Assembly: GCA_001464575.1 (NCBI GenBank) | Contig: LNFE01000131.1 | Coordinates: 16,002-80,001, forward strand | Length of the DNA stretch: 64,000 bases | Reading direction: 5' to 3' | Source of the DNA: Acidobacteria bacterium Ga0077553 | Lineage (GTDB): Bacteria; Acidobacteriota; Terriglobia; Bryobacterales; Bryobacteraceae | Shown: positions 15,809-24,040 of the stretch, in pieces | Position numbering within the stretch: position 1 is the first letter of the stretch | How the letters are laid out: every line of letters begins with the position of its first letter | Program-made: the position numbers and the translations under genes | The notes under the pieces: generated by a model | The model's input: the letters and a program-made list of their open reading frames with translations, nothing else | The model's database searches: none | Told to the model about the DNA's origin: nothing

Positions 15809-17887
15809 ATGCGGTGGATTCTGTTTTTCGTGGCGAGCTCCTTGGGAGCCGTGGATTTCGCGACCGACGTGCATCCGATTTTGGCTACTCGCTGTTTGGG
15901 ATGCCATAGCGGAGCGAACCCGCAGGGCGGGTTTTCGTTGGCGACGCGGGAGGGCGCTCTCAAAAGCAAGGGCGAGATTGTCGCCCGGGTGAAGGGCGAG
16001 GCCGGATTGCCGATGCCGCCGACGGGCAAGGGCCTGGACGAAAAACAGATTGCCATCCTCGAAGCGTGGGTGAAGGCGGACCTGCCGTGGACGGACGTGT
16101 CGCACAAAGCGCCGTCGGCCTGGCGGGCTCCGCTTGAGCCTCGCGTAGTGGTGTTGCCGCAAAACTACGAAACGAACCCAATCGATAAGATCCTTTATAA
16201 TCAAGGATTTAAGGGTAAAGTGGTGCCGGACGCGGTGTTCGTCCGCCGGGCCTATCTGGACCTGTGGGGCATCACCCCCACCCCGGAGCAGCTCCGCGGT
16301 TTCGACGGCAACCGGGCCAAGCTGGTCGATCAGCTGCTGGCTGACCGCAAGATGGTGACCGGCCACTGGATCAGCTTCTGGAACGATCTGTTGCGGGACG
16401 ATCTTCGCGCTTACCACGGCGGGGAAAAGTCGATCCGGCCGTGGTTAATCAAGGCGCTGAACGCGAATATGCCCTATGACCAGATGGTGCGCGAACTGGT
16501 GAACCCGGTGGGTCCCGATTCGCCGGAGGGCTTTCTGCTCGGCATCAACTGGCGCGGCGACGTGAACGCGAGCCAACGGCCCATGATTCAGGCGGCGCAA
16601 AACACGGCGCAGGTGTTCCTGGGCGTGAACCTGAAGTGCGCCAGTTGCCACGACTCGTTTATCAACCAGTACAAATTGAAGCAGGCCTACGGCATGGCCG
16701 CGCTGTTTAGTGAAGAGCGGGAGCTCGATCTCTACCGCTGCGATGTGAAGACCGGCGAGAAGGTGGGTCCGCAGTTCCTATTCCCCTCCGTGGGGCCGCC
16801 GGTGGGCGAGAACCGCCGGGCCGATGCCGCGGCGCTATTTACCAGTCCGAAGAATGGCCGCCTGGCGCGGACGTTCGTGAACCGGATCTGGGCCAAGCTT
16901 TTCGGACGCGGGATCGTGGAACCGGTCGACGACATGGACGCCGAGCCGTTCAACGCCGACCTGCTCGATTGGCTCGCCGTCGATTTCGCCCGCGACTATG
17001 ATATCCACCGCCTCGTGAAGCTGATCATGACCAGCCGCGCCTGGCAGCAGCCGGCCGAGCCGAGCCTGACGACCAAGTTCCACGGCCCCGTGCCGCGGCG
17101 GCTGACTGCGGAGCAGATTGTGGACACCCTGTCGGCGATCACCGGCGAATGGCGCGTGGTGCAGACCGACACCTCCGCTCGCTTCGCCCGCGAGTGGGAG
17201 CTGCGCAGCACGGCACTGACGCGCGCCCTGGGGCGGCCGATGCGCGACCAGGTGATCACGACGCGGAACTCGGAAAGCTCAACGCTGCAGGCGCTCGAAC
17301 TTGTGAACGGCGTCACGATTCATCAGCAGTTGCGGCGCGGCGCCCAGCGCCTGGTGGGCATGTTGCCGACGCCGCCGCCGAGCCTGTGGGATAGCTCCGG
17401 CCTGCGCAGGGAAGGGAAGCGGCCGTTCGCAATTACTGTACAGGGGCCGGAGCTCCATTTCCTGGTGGATGACATTGGCAGCTTCGATCCGGACCGGACC
17501 GTAATCCGCTGGCTGGATTTACAGCTGGACGGGAAACCGGTGGCGGTCGAAGGCCGTCTGGGGAAGGTAGTGAAGCTGACCATTCCCCCCGGCGAACACC
17601 GGCTGACCGGCGCGCTGGAGCTCGACCCCTCCGGCAAGCAGAGCGACATTAACAGCGCCGTGCGGGGCTACATCTTCCCCTCGGCCCCGGACCGGAATCT
17701 GCTCGCGCGGATTACCGACGCGCCGCCTGTTCCGCTGAGGAAACCTACCAAGCTGGTGGACGACCTCTTCCTGCAGACGTTGGGCCGGGCCCCGGTTCCC
17801 GCCGAGCGGGCGCTAGCGCAGAAGGCCGAAGTGGAAGACCTGCTGTGGATTTTGATCAACCATCCGGAGTTTCAGTATGTCGATTGA
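15809..17887 (+). CDS. secreted planctomycete-type cytochrome / DUF1549-DUF1553 protein
   Basis: A 692-residue exported protein (signal MRWILFFVASSLGAVDF). A c-type cytochrome module has its heme site at C29-L-G-C32-H33 (HPILATRCLGCH). A DUF1549 region follows (about 125-285) with a second CxxCH at C277-C280-H281, and a DUF1553 region occupies about 345-520. Such proteins are abundant in Planctomycetes and Acidobacteria and are paired with DUF1501 proteins. The usual DUF1553 length is reduced here and the C-terminus carries a short carbohydrate-binding-like segment. Its function is not established; an electron-transfer role in periplasmic polymer degradation is an inference. The stop overlaps the next gene by 11 bases. 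Confidence 0.88.
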   Translation: MRWILFFVASSLGAVDFATDVHPILATRCLGCHSGANPQGGFSLATREGALKSKGEIVARVKGEAGLPMPPTGKGLDEKQIAILEAWVKADLPWTDVSHKAPSAWRAPLEPRVVVLPQNYETNPIDKILYNQGFKGKVVPDAVFVRRAYLDLWGITPTPEQLRGFDGNRAKLVDQLLADRKMVTGHWISFWNDLLRDDLRAYHGGEKSIRPWLIKALNANMPYDQMVRELVNPVGPDSPEGFLLGINWRGDVNASQRPMIQAAQNTAQVFLGVNLKCASCHDSFINQYKLKQAYGMAALFSEERELDLYRCDVKTGEKVGPQFLFPSVGPPVGENRRADAAALFTSPKNGRLARTFVNRIWAKLFGRGIVEPVDDMDAEPFNADLLDWLAVDFARDYDIHRLVKLIMTSRAWQQPAEPSLTTKFHGPVPRRLTAEQIVDTLSAITGEWRVVQTDTSARFAREWELRSTALTRALGRPMRDQVITTRNSESSTLQALELVNGVTIHQQLRRGAQRLVGMLPTPPPSLWDSSGLRREGKRPFAITVQGPELHFLVDDIGSFDPDRTVIRWLDLQLDGKPVAVEGRLGKVVKLTIPPGEHRLTGALELDPSGKQSDINSAVRGYIFPSAPDRNLLARITDAPPVPLRKPTKLVDDLFLQTLGRAPVPAERALAQKAEVEDLLWILINHPEFQYVD

Positions 17888-19277
17888 TCGCCGTTTTTTC
17901 CTGCGCCACGGCGTGGCCGCCACGCTGGCCGCGCTGCACGGCAATAGCCCCCGGCTGCTTTCGGCGCCGCGTTCGGGGAAAGCCGATAGCATGATCCTGC
18001 TCTGGATGGCCGGGGGCATGGCGCAGACCGAGACGTTCGACCCGAAGCGTTACACTCCCTATGAATCCGGGCTGCCGAGCGACCGGGTGCTTTCCACCTT
18101 CAAGCCGATCCCGACGGCCATTGACGGGGTGCAGATCTCGGAGGGCCTCGAGAAGATCGCGAGCGTCATGGACCGCGGGACGCTGATCCGGTCCCACCGG
18201 GTGGGCGATTTGGGCTTCATTCTCCACTCGCGCCACCAGTACCACTGGCACACCGGCTACGCGCCGCCGCAGAGCGTGGCGTGCCCGCACTTTGGCGCGT
18301 TTGTGGCGCGGACGTTGGGCAAGAAGAACCCGGACATTCCGGCGTTTCTCTCGATTGGGCAGAACCTCGAGATTGGCGGCGAGTCCGACGCCGTGAAGGC
18401 GTTCCACACGGCGGGTTTCCTGGGCGCGGAGTACGGCCCATTTCATATAGTCGACCCCCGCGATGCGGTGGCGGTGACGCGGCCGAACGAGCTGATTGGC
18501 CAGAGCCGGTTTTCGAGCCGGCGGGAGCTGCACCGGAAGCTGTTGGCGGCGTCGCCGATTCAGCAGGGCAGCGACGCGCAGAAAGAGAGCTTCTTGAACT
18601 CACTCGACAACGCGCACCGGCTGCTGACCTCGCCGGCGGCGAAGGCGTTCGACCTGTCGCTCGAGCCCGAGAAGGTTTACAACACGTACAACACCTCGCG
18701 GTTCGGCCTGGGCTGTTTGCTGGCGCGGCGGTTGGTGGAGGCTGGCGCCCGGTTCATCGAGGTGACCACCGAGTACATCCCGTTCCGCTTCTGGGATACG
18801 CATGAGAACGGTCACACGCGGGTGCGCGGCATGAAGCAGACGATTGACGCGCCGATTGCGCAGTTGATTCTCGATCTCGAACAGCGCGGGCTGCTCGATA
18901 CGACGCTGGTGGTGGTGGCGACGGAGTTTGGCCGCGACATGATGACCGAAGGCAAGCCGGGGCTCGAAGTGAAGAACCAGGTGACGGTGCCGGAGGTGAT
19001 GACGGATTTGAAGCACTACGGCATGCACCGCCACTTTACGGACGCGGTGAGCGTGCTTGCGTTTGGCGGCGGAATCAAGAAGGGCTCCGTCTACGGGGAG
19101 ACCGCGCCCGAGCGCCCGTGCAAGACGATTAAGGACCCGATCGGCATCGAAGACCTGCACGCGACCCTTTATTCGGCCCTCGGCATCGCTCCGGACACAA
19201 AATACGAAATCGAACAGCGTCCCTTCTACGTCACTAAAGACGGCAAGGGAAAAGTTCACAACCGTCTCTTTACTTGA
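17877..19277 (+). CDS. Tat-exported DUF1501 protein (sulfatase-fold)
   Basis: A 466-residue protein with an N-terminal Tat signal (DRRFFLRHG). The alkaline-phosphatase/sulfatase-like DUF1501 fold is marked by SMILLWMAGGMAQTETFDPK near the start, HTGYAPPQ in the middle and VVVATEFGRD (about 341-350), where metal ligands usually sit. DUF1501 proteins accompany DUF1549/DUF1553 cytochromes. It overlaps that gene by 11 bases, so both are co-translated and probably form one periplasmic system. Catalytic activity has not been shown for the family. The stop codon lies inside a 13-base tandem duplication. Confidence 0.88.
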   Translation: MSIDRRFFLRHGVAATLAALHGNSPRLLSAPRSGKADSMILLWMAGGMAQTETFDPKRYTPYESGLPSDRVLSTFKPIPTAIDGVQISEGLEKIASVMDRGTLIRSHRVGDLGFILHSRHQYHWHTGYAPPQSVACPHFGAFVARTLGKKNPDIPAFLSIGQNLEIGGESDAVKAFHTAGFLGAEYGPFHIVDPRDAVAVTRPNELIGQSRFSSRRELHRKLLAASPIQQGSDAQKESFLNSLDNAHRLLTSPAAKAFDLSLEPEKVYNTYNTSRFGLGCLLARRLVEAGARFIEVTTEYIPFRFWDTHENGHTRVRGMKQTIDAPIAQLILDLEQRGLLDTTLVVVATEFGRDMMTEGKPGLEVKNQVTVPEVMTDLKHYGMHRHFTDAVSVLAFGGGIKKGSVYGETAPERPCKTIKDPIGIEDLHATLYSALGIAPDTKYEIEQRPFYVTKDGKGKVHNRLFT

Positions 19278-19291
19278 ACTCTTTACTTGAA
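19266..19291 (+). repeat. 13-base perfect tandem duplication over a stop codon
   Basis: CTCTTTACTTGAA occurs twice in tandem (19266-19278 and 19279-19291). The first copy contains the TGA stop of the DUF1501 gene. This looks like a recent slippage event without effect on the protein. Confidence 0.9.
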
Positions 19292-19311
19292 CACCCCGGC
19301 TTAAACACTCA

Positions 19312-19890
19312 ATGTCATCTATTGCTACTCAACTCGGCGATGCCGGCCAGACCAGCCTCGTCGGCGGACAACGCGTCTCCAAGGGCGCGCTGCGCGTCGA
19401 ATCCTACGGAACGGTCGACGAGCTGAACGCTGCGCTGGGCTTTGCCCGGTCGATCTGCGCCGACGAGGTGATCGCCGCGGCGACGCTGGCCATTCAGCAG
19501 GAGCTTTTTCAGGTGGGAGCGGCGTTGGCCACCCCGCCGGATGCCCGCAAGGGGGATCCGCCGGTAACGCAGCCGATGGTGGACGCGCTAACGGCGCAGG
19601 TCCATGCTCTTGAGGCCATGCCGGGCTTGCTGAGCGATTGGTCGGTCCCGGGTGGCGACCCGGCCGGGGCTTCCTACGACCTGGCGCGGACGATTTGCCG
19701 CCGGGCCGAGCGCCATGTGGTACGGCTGGGCGAGGAGGAGGAGTTGGCGCCTCACGTGTTGGCGTATTTGAATCGGCTAAGCGATCTGCTTTGGCTGTTT
19801 GGACGGAAACTGGAGATCGAAGCGAAGGCGCAATCGGCCCTTCGCGAGCTAAATGCAAAGCCAGGGCCGCGGTGGTCGCGCGCCTGGTAA
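19312..19890 (+). CDS. PduO-type cob(I)alamin adenosyltransferase
   Basis: This enzyme transfers the adenosyl group of ATP to cob(I)alamin, giving coenzyme B12. The 192-residue protein is a five-helix bundle with the family marks: an N-terminal LGDAGQTSL loop (equivalent to TGDxGxT, contacting ATP), a YGTVDELNAALG helix, the ARTICRRAER helix with ATP-contacting Arg, and the closing YLNRLSDLLWLF. No other cobalamin gene lies nearby, so it probably serves salvage. The ATG at 19312 follows the DUF1501 gene by 34 bases on the same strand. Confidence 0.9.
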   Translation: MSSIATQLGDAGQTSLVGGQRVSKGALRVESYGTVDELNAALGFARSICADEVIAAATLAIQQELFQVGAALATPPDARKGDPPVTQPMVDALTAQVHALEAMPGLLSDWSVPGGDPAGASYDLARTICRRAERHVVRLGEEEELAPHVLAYLNRLSDLLWLFGRKLEIEAKAQSALRELNAKPGPRWSRAW

Positions 19891-19945
19891 ACGTGAAATA
19901 ACACCTGCGCGAGGTGTAACCCAAAAATAACCTATTTGCTGCCTC

Positions 19946-19974
19946 TTGCAATCCTTTTGAGGTCTGTGTACACT
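19946..19974 (+). promoter_or_regulatory. sigma-70-type promoter of the aroF leader
   Basis: TTGCAA (19946-19951), a 17-base spacer and TACACT (19969-19974). The expected start of transcription is about 19981-19983, at or just before the ATG of the leader peptide. Confidence 0.7.
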
Positions 19975-19982
19975 AGGTTCAG

Positions 19983-20066
19983 ATGTCAGCCCCGGGCGCC
20001 AACTTTCCCACGTTTCGATTTTGGTGGTATTACCAGATCGAGCGAGTGGCGTTGGCCCAGCGGTAG
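19983..20066 (+). CDS. aromatic leader peptide of the aroF attenuator
   Basis: A 27-codon reading frame, ATG at 19983 to TAG at 20064-20066. It contains Phe at positions 8, 11 and 13, then two Trp (14, 15) and two Tyr (16, 17), giving the run FRFWWYY at codons 11-17. Seven of ten consecutive residues (8-17) are aromatic, far above expectation for any random frame. It precedes DAHP synthase, the entry enzyme of Phe, Tyr and Trp synthesis. A ribosome starved for any of the three charged tRNAs would stall at 20004-20033. There is no Shine-Dalgarno sequence, and the predicted transcript starts within two bases of the ATG, so it is probably translated as a leaderless mRNA. Confidence 0.8.
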   Translation: MSAPGANFPTFRFWWYYQIERVALAQR

Positions 20067-20118
20067 GACAAAAAAGTTCTTAACCCTAAACCCAACCCAC
20101 TCGGAAGAGTGGGTTTTT
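19998..20118 (+). promoter_or_regulatory. transcription attenuator with three competing hairpins
   Basis: Segment 1 (GCCAAC 19998-20003 and CCAC 20008-20011) pairs with segment 2 (GTGG 20046-20049 and GTTGGC 20051-20056). Segment 2 (20043-20049 and 20051-20055) also pairs with segment 3 (20092-20096 and 20097-20103), 12 base pairs with one bulged C at 20050; this is the antiterminator. Segment 3 (20094-20102) pairs with segment 4 (20107-20115) to form the terminator. The three structures are mutually exclusive. A ribosome with the second Tyr codon in its A site would cover up to about 20043, leaving segment 2 free; one at the stop codon would cover segment 2. Confidence 0.78.
20094..20118 (+). 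terminator. intrinsic terminator of the aroF attenuator
   Basis: A nine-base-pair perfect stem (AACCCACTC with GAGTGGGTT), a GGAA tetraloop of the stable GNRA type and a run of five T (20114-20118). It lies 43 bases before the aroF start codon and after no upstream gene that would need it. Confidence 0.8.
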
Positions 20119-20160
20119 CGCGTTTTGGGGAGATCCGTTCTTTCGAGGCAGAAGAAAACC

Positions 20161-21210
20161 ATGATCATTTCTATGAAAATCCACAGCACCAAGGAAGATA
20201 TCGAAGCCGTATGCGACCGCATCCGCCACTTTGGTTACAAAATCCATGCCATCGAAGGAGAGGAGCGCTGCGTAATCGGAGTCGTCGGTGTCGGTGACGT
20301 CACCAACTGCCTGGAGTCGCTCGAGGCGATGCCCCAGGTGGAGAAGGCCGTCCGCATCTCCGCGCCCTACAAGTTTGTTTCGAAAGAGTATAAGTCCGCT
20401 CCAACGGTGATCACGGTGCGCACGCACGCCGGGCCGATCGAGATTGGCGGCGATGACTTCGTAATGATGGCGGGGCCCTGCTCGGTAGAGAACGAAAAGC
20501 AGATTATGGAGTCCGCCTACGCCGTAGCGGAGGCCGGGGCGCAGATTCTGCGCGGTGGCGCGTTCAAACCGCGCACCTCGCCTTACGACTTCCAGGGCAT
20601 GGAAGGCGATGGCTTGAAGCTGCTGGCCAAGGCGCGCGAGGCAACCGGCCTGGCCATCATCACCGAAGTGATGGCCGAAAAGGACGTGGACCTGGTGGCC
20701 GAGTACGCCGACATTCTGCAGATTGGTGCGCGGAACATGCAGAACTTTGCGCTGCTGAAGCGGCTGGGTTCCTGCGGCCGTCCGATCATGCTGAAGCGCG
20801 GACTGAGCGCGCAGATCAAAGAGCTGCTGATGTCGGCCGAGTACATTGTGGCGCATGGCAACCCGAACATCATGCTGTGCGAACGCGGCATCCGTACCTT
20901 CGAAACCGCCACGCGCAACACCTGCGACATTACGGCCGTTTCGGTGCTGGACGAGTTGACCCATTTGCCGGTGATCCTCGATCCTTCGCACGCGGTGGGC
21001 AAACGTAGTCTGGTTCCACCCCTCTGCCGCGCGGGCGTGGCGATTGGCGCCGATGGTCTCATCGTCGAAACCCACCCGTGCCCGGAAAAGGCTGTCAGCG
21101 ACGGGGCCCAAAGCCTGACGCTGGACCAATTCCGCAAGATGATGAAGGAGTTGGCGCCTTACATCGCCCTCTGGAAGAACGCACGCGTGGGAGAGGCCGT
21201 CACTGTATAA
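20161..21210 (+). CDS. aroF: 3-deoxy-7-phosphoheptulonate (DAHP) synthase
   Basis: DAHP synthase condenses phosphoenolpyruvate with erythrose 4-phosphate, the first step of the shikimate pathway. The 349-residue protein has an N-terminal ferredoxin-like domain (about 1-70), as in the Thermotoga-type class I-beta enzyme, where it mediates feedback by Tyr and Phe. The TIM barrel carries [42 protein letters not shown] and DPSHAVGKR, which supply substrate and metal ligands. The ATG at 20161 begins the ferredoxin-like strand; the in-frame sequence upstream is the attenuator region and is not coding in this frame. Both attenuation and allosteric feedback are therefore expected. Confidence 0.94.
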   Translation: MIISMKIHSTKEDIEAVCDRIRHFGYKIHAIEGEERCVIGVVGVGDVTNCLESLEAMPQVEKAVRISAPYKFVSKEYKSAPTVITVRTHAGPIEIGGDDFVMMAGPCSVENEKQIMESAYAVAEAGAQILRGGAFKPRTSPYDFQGMEGDGLKLLAKAREATGLAIITEVMAEKDVDLVAEYADILQIGARNMQNFALLKRLGSCGRPIMLKRGLSAQIKELLMSAEYIVAHGNPNIMLCERGIRTFETATRNTCDITAVSVLDELTHLPVILDPSHAVGKRSLVPPLCRAGVAIGADGLIVETHPCPEKAVSDGAQSLTLDQFRKMMKELAPYIALWKNARVGEAVTV

Positions 21211-21215
21211 CGGTG

Positions 21216-21227
21216 TAAGCTTTATCC
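21216..21227 (+). promoter_or_regulatory. -10-like hexamer placed for a leaderless mRNA
   Basis: TAAGCT at 21216-21221, exactly six bases and then the ATG at 21228. It lies directly after the aroF stop. Confidence 0.4.
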
Positions 21228-22145
21228 ATGCGTTTTCGCTGGCATAACTGGACAGCCGCCCTGCTGGTGGTGGTCGCTTGCGCGGCCATCGCCGGCGGGT
21301 TAATTTGGAACCGTTCGCGCAAGGTGCCCGGGCTGGCGGAGCGAATGAACCGGCTGCCGGCTGGAACGAGTGCGATCTATATTGACCTGGAGAGTCTGCG
21401 CTCCAACGGGTTGCTCGCTTTGGTTTCCGGCCAGAATGTGACGGAAGACGAAGACTACCGGGCTTTCGTCGCTTCGACGGGCTTTGACTATCGCGCCGAT
21501 CTCGATTCCGCGCTCGTCGGATTTGCCAACTCCGAAGTGTTTATCGTGGCCACGGGCCGTTTTGACTGGAAGGCCATTCAGGAGCATACCAAGCGGGCAA
21601 GCGGCGTTTGCCGCAATGGCGTATGCCGCATGCCGGCGACGACACCCAAACGGTTCGTCTCTTTCGTCCCGCTGCACAATTCGATGATTGGAATGGCGGT
21701 TTCGGCAGACGATTGGGCAGTTACGAAACTGCAGGACAAGATTCCCAACCCGCTCTCGCCGCCCGATGCACCCATGTGGGCAGGAGCCTCCGGGGAATCG
21801 CTGCGTGGGAACGAGTCCTTACCGGCGGGCACGCGACTTTTCGTCAAGGCGTTGGGCGATGCCAAGGTGGCGACGCTGGGACTTCATACGGCGGGTGAGG
21901 GCGCGGAACTGCGTCTGCGCGCCGAGTGCGCTACGGACGGGGCCGCGACGGGCTTAGAAAGCCAACTGCGCGGCGTGACCGAGGTCTTTCGCAAGTATCT
22001 CGAAAATGTCCAGCAGAAGCCGAATCCTTCCGACCTGAGTGGGATTCTGACGAGCGGAACCTTCGCCCGGGAGGGCACCGTGGTGACGGGCCGTTGGGCG
22101 GTCAACCGTGGGTTCCTTGAAAAGCTGCTAAGTGGCCAACTGTAG
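21228..22145 (+). CDS. membrane-anchored periplasmic protein of unknown function
   Basis: A 305-residue protein with one N-terminal membrane helix (about 10-28) and a large soluble part. The beginning of that part (VPGLAERMNRLPAGTSAIYIDLESLR) resembles proteins that report 'lipid-binding-like' alpha/beta repeats, but I cannot name a family. A Cys pair (VCRNGVC) could form a disulfide outside the cytoplasm. Its stop abuts the ATG of the PfkB kinase (TAGATG), which implies translational coupling, although the two have no obvious functional link. Confidence 0.7.
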   Translation: MRFRWHNWTAALLVVVACAAIAGGLIWNRSRKVPGLAERMNRLPAGTSAIYIDLESLRSNGLLALVSGQNVTEDEDYRAFVASTGFDYRADLDSALVGFANSEVFIVATGRFDWKAIQEHTKRASGVCRNGVCRMPATTPKRFVSFVPLHNSMIGMAVSADDWAVTKLQDKIPNPLSPPDAPMWAGASGESLRGNESLPAGTRLFVKALGDAKVATLGLHTAGEGAELRLRAECATDGAATGLESQLRGVTEVFRKYLENVQQKPNPSDLSGILTSGTFAREGTVVTGRWAVNRGFLEKLLSGQL

Positions 22146-23015
22146 ATGCGGGTCATCGTTCTGGGCAGCTTGGTTTGGGACACGCTGGCCGGACCGGTGG
22201 AAGGGTTGGAGTGGGACACGACGCGTTGGGTGGAGGGGATGACCGCTGGATTGGGCGGTAATGGCGGAACCACGGCTTTTGCCTTCGGCAAGTTCACCCG
22301 CGGGACCCCGCACAGCGTGGCGCTGCTGAGTGTCCGGGGGGACGATGCGGCCGGGCAATGGCTCGAGCAACGGCTGCGGGAGGTGGACGTCGACTGCCGG
22401 TTCCTGCAGACCTTGCGGGGTGCCACCGCGGCGACCGTCGGGGTGTTCCATCCGGACGGCCGGCGGCAACTTTTTCACCATCCCGGCGTGAACGCCGATG
22501 CGGCATTCTCGCTGCCACCCGGATTCGATCACCTGCACCTGGCAAATCCGTTCGCGCTGCCTATCGTGCGGCGCCATGCGGCCGCGCTGCTGCGCGAGGC
22601 CAAGGAGCGGGGCATGGCGACGTCGATGGACTTGGGATGGGACCGGCTGGGGGAGTGGGGGCAGGTCGTATATCCGTGCCTGCCGTTCACCGACGTGCTG
22701 TTGGCCAACGCCGCGGAGGCGGCGCGGGTGCCGGGCCCGTACGTGTGTCCGGTGATTGTGAAACGAGGGGCCGCAGGGTGCACGGTGGACGGGAGCGAAA
22801 TGCCGGGACTCCCCGTGGCGGTAGTGGATTCAACCGGAGCCGGAGACTGCTTCTGCGGCGGATTTTTGGCCGCCCGCGCCCGGGGGGAGAGTCTATGGGA
22901 TGCCGCCCGGTTTGCGAACGCCGCTGGGGCGTTGAGTGTGCGCCAGGCGGGAGCCACCGGAGCGCTTCTCGACTGGGAGGCTACGCAGGACTGGATGGCT
23001 CAGTTTAAGAAATAG
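22146..23015 (+). CDS. PfkB family carbohydrate kinase
   Basis: A 289-residue kinase of the ribokinase superfamily. The N-terminal GSLVWDTLAGP holds the substrate Asp, GGNGGTTAFAFGKF forms the di-Gly switch, and DSTGAGDCFCGGFLAA (about 242-257) provides the anion hole and catalytic Asp. It phosphorylates a sugar or nucleoside with ATP; the specificity cannot be read from the sequence. The TTAFAFGKF segment differs from the Asn-x-Ala of typical fructokinases. It overlaps the convergent mqnC gene by 16 bases. Confidence 0.85.
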   Translation: MRVIVLGSLVWDTLAGPVEGLEWDTTRWVEGMTAGLGGNGGTTAFAFGKFTRGTPHSVALLSVRGDDAAGQWLEQRLREVDVDCRFLQTLRGATAATVGVFHPDGRRQLFHHPGVNADAAFSLPPGFDHLHLANPFALPIVRRHAAALLREAKERGMATSMDLGWDRLGEWGQVVYPCLPFTDVLLANAAEAARVPGPYVCPVIVKRGAAGCTVDGSEMPGLPVAVVDSTGAGDCFCGGFLAARARGESLWDAARFANAAGALSVRQAGATGALLDWEATQDWMAQFKK

Positions 23016-24040
23016 GTCCGGTAGAGGGTATCGCGCTGCTTGGGGACGAAGCCGGCATCGCGGATGATGCGGCGGAGATCCTCCTCGGAGGCGTGGAAGT
23101 TGGCCCCAGCCTGGGAGACGACGTTCTCCTCGAGCATAATGCTGCCGACATCGTTGCCGCCGAAGCGGAGGCCGAGTTGGCAGACCTTCAAGCCTTGGGT
23201 GACCCAGGAGGTTTGAATGTTGGTGATGTTGTCGAGGAAGAGGCGGCACACGGCGAGCGTCCGGAGGAACTCGACGCTGGTGGCTTCCTCCTTCACGAAG
23301 CGGCCCAGGGAGGTGTTGTCGCGCTGAAAGCTCCAGGGGATGAACGCCGTGAAGCCGCCGGTCTCGTCCTGCAACTGGCGGAGCACGTTGAGGTGGTGAA
23401 CCCGATGCGCGAGGGTCTCGCCGCAGCCCCACATCATGGTGGCGGTGGTGCGGACGCCGAGTTGGTGAGCGGTGCGATGGACGCTGAGCCACTCCTCGGT
23501 ATTGCACTTCAGGCGGGCGATGCGGTGGCGGACCTCGTCATGGAGGATCTCGGCTCCGGCGCCGGGGATGGAGTCCATACCGGCGTCGCGGAGGCGGGCG
23601 ATGGTGTCGTGGAGGCTGAGGCCGCTGATTTGGGCGATGTTAAGGATTTCCGGGGCGGAGAGGACGTGCAGGTGAATCTTGAAGCGCTGCTTGATGGCGC
23701 CAAACAGGTCTTCGTACCACTCGACGGGGAGATCCGGGTGAAGACCGCCCTGCATCAGGACGCCAGTGCCGCCGACATCGAGCGTCTCTTGGATTTTCGA
23801 GAAGATCACTTCCTGGGGATGGACGTAGGCCTCGTCGTGTCCCTTGGCGCGATAGAAGGCGCAGAAGCTGCAGTATTCGGTGCAGACGTTGGTGTAGTTG
23901 ATGTTGCGGTCGATAATGTAAGAGGCGATGTTGTGCGGATGGTGGCGTCGGCGGGCGGCGTCGGCGGCCATGCCGAGGCCGATGAGGTCGGTGTCAGCGA
24001 AGAGAGAAAGGGCTTCGTCGGTGGAGATTCGGGTGCTCAT
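23000..24040 (-). CDS. mqnC: cyclic dehypoxanthinyl futalosine synthase
   Basis: MqnC is the radical SAM enzyme that cyclises dehypoxanthine futalosine in the futalosine pathway to menaquinone. The 346-residue protein has the radical SAM cluster motif C53-x3-C57-x2-C60 (NVCTEYCSFC), the GGLHPDLPVEWYEDL segment and the C-terminal GGNDVGSIMLEENVV typical of the MqnC/MqnE group. The start overlaps the end of mqnA by three bases (ATGA), giving one operon. Menaquinone is the main respiratory quinone of acidobacteria, so this function should be important. Confidence 0.93.
   Translation of the reverse strand: MSTRISTDEALSLFADTDLIGLGMAADAARRRHHPHNIASYIIDRNINYTNVCTEYCSFCAFYRAKGHDEAYVHPQEVIFSKIQETLDVGGTGVLMQGGLHPDLPVEWYEDLFGAIKQRFKIHLHVLSAPEILNIAQISGLSLHDTIARLRDAGMDSIPGAGAEILHDEVRHRIARLKCNTEEWLSVHRTAHQLGVRTTATMMWGCGETLAHRVHHLNVLRQLQDETGGFTAFIPWSFQRDNTSLGRFVKEEATSVEFLRTLAVCRLFLDNITNIQTSWVTQGLKVCQLGLRFGGNDVGSIMLEENVVSQAGANFHASEEDLRRIIRDAGFVPKQRDTLYRTYFLN

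Noticed and set aside
19936..20160. In-frame N-terminal extension of aroF through the attenuator
   Set aside because: The 75 extra residues have no similarity to DAHP synthase and the region is explained by the leader peptide and hairpins in other frames.
20086..21129. A 347-codon minus-strand frame opposite aroF
   Set aside because: Complement of a strongly recognised gene; no domain.
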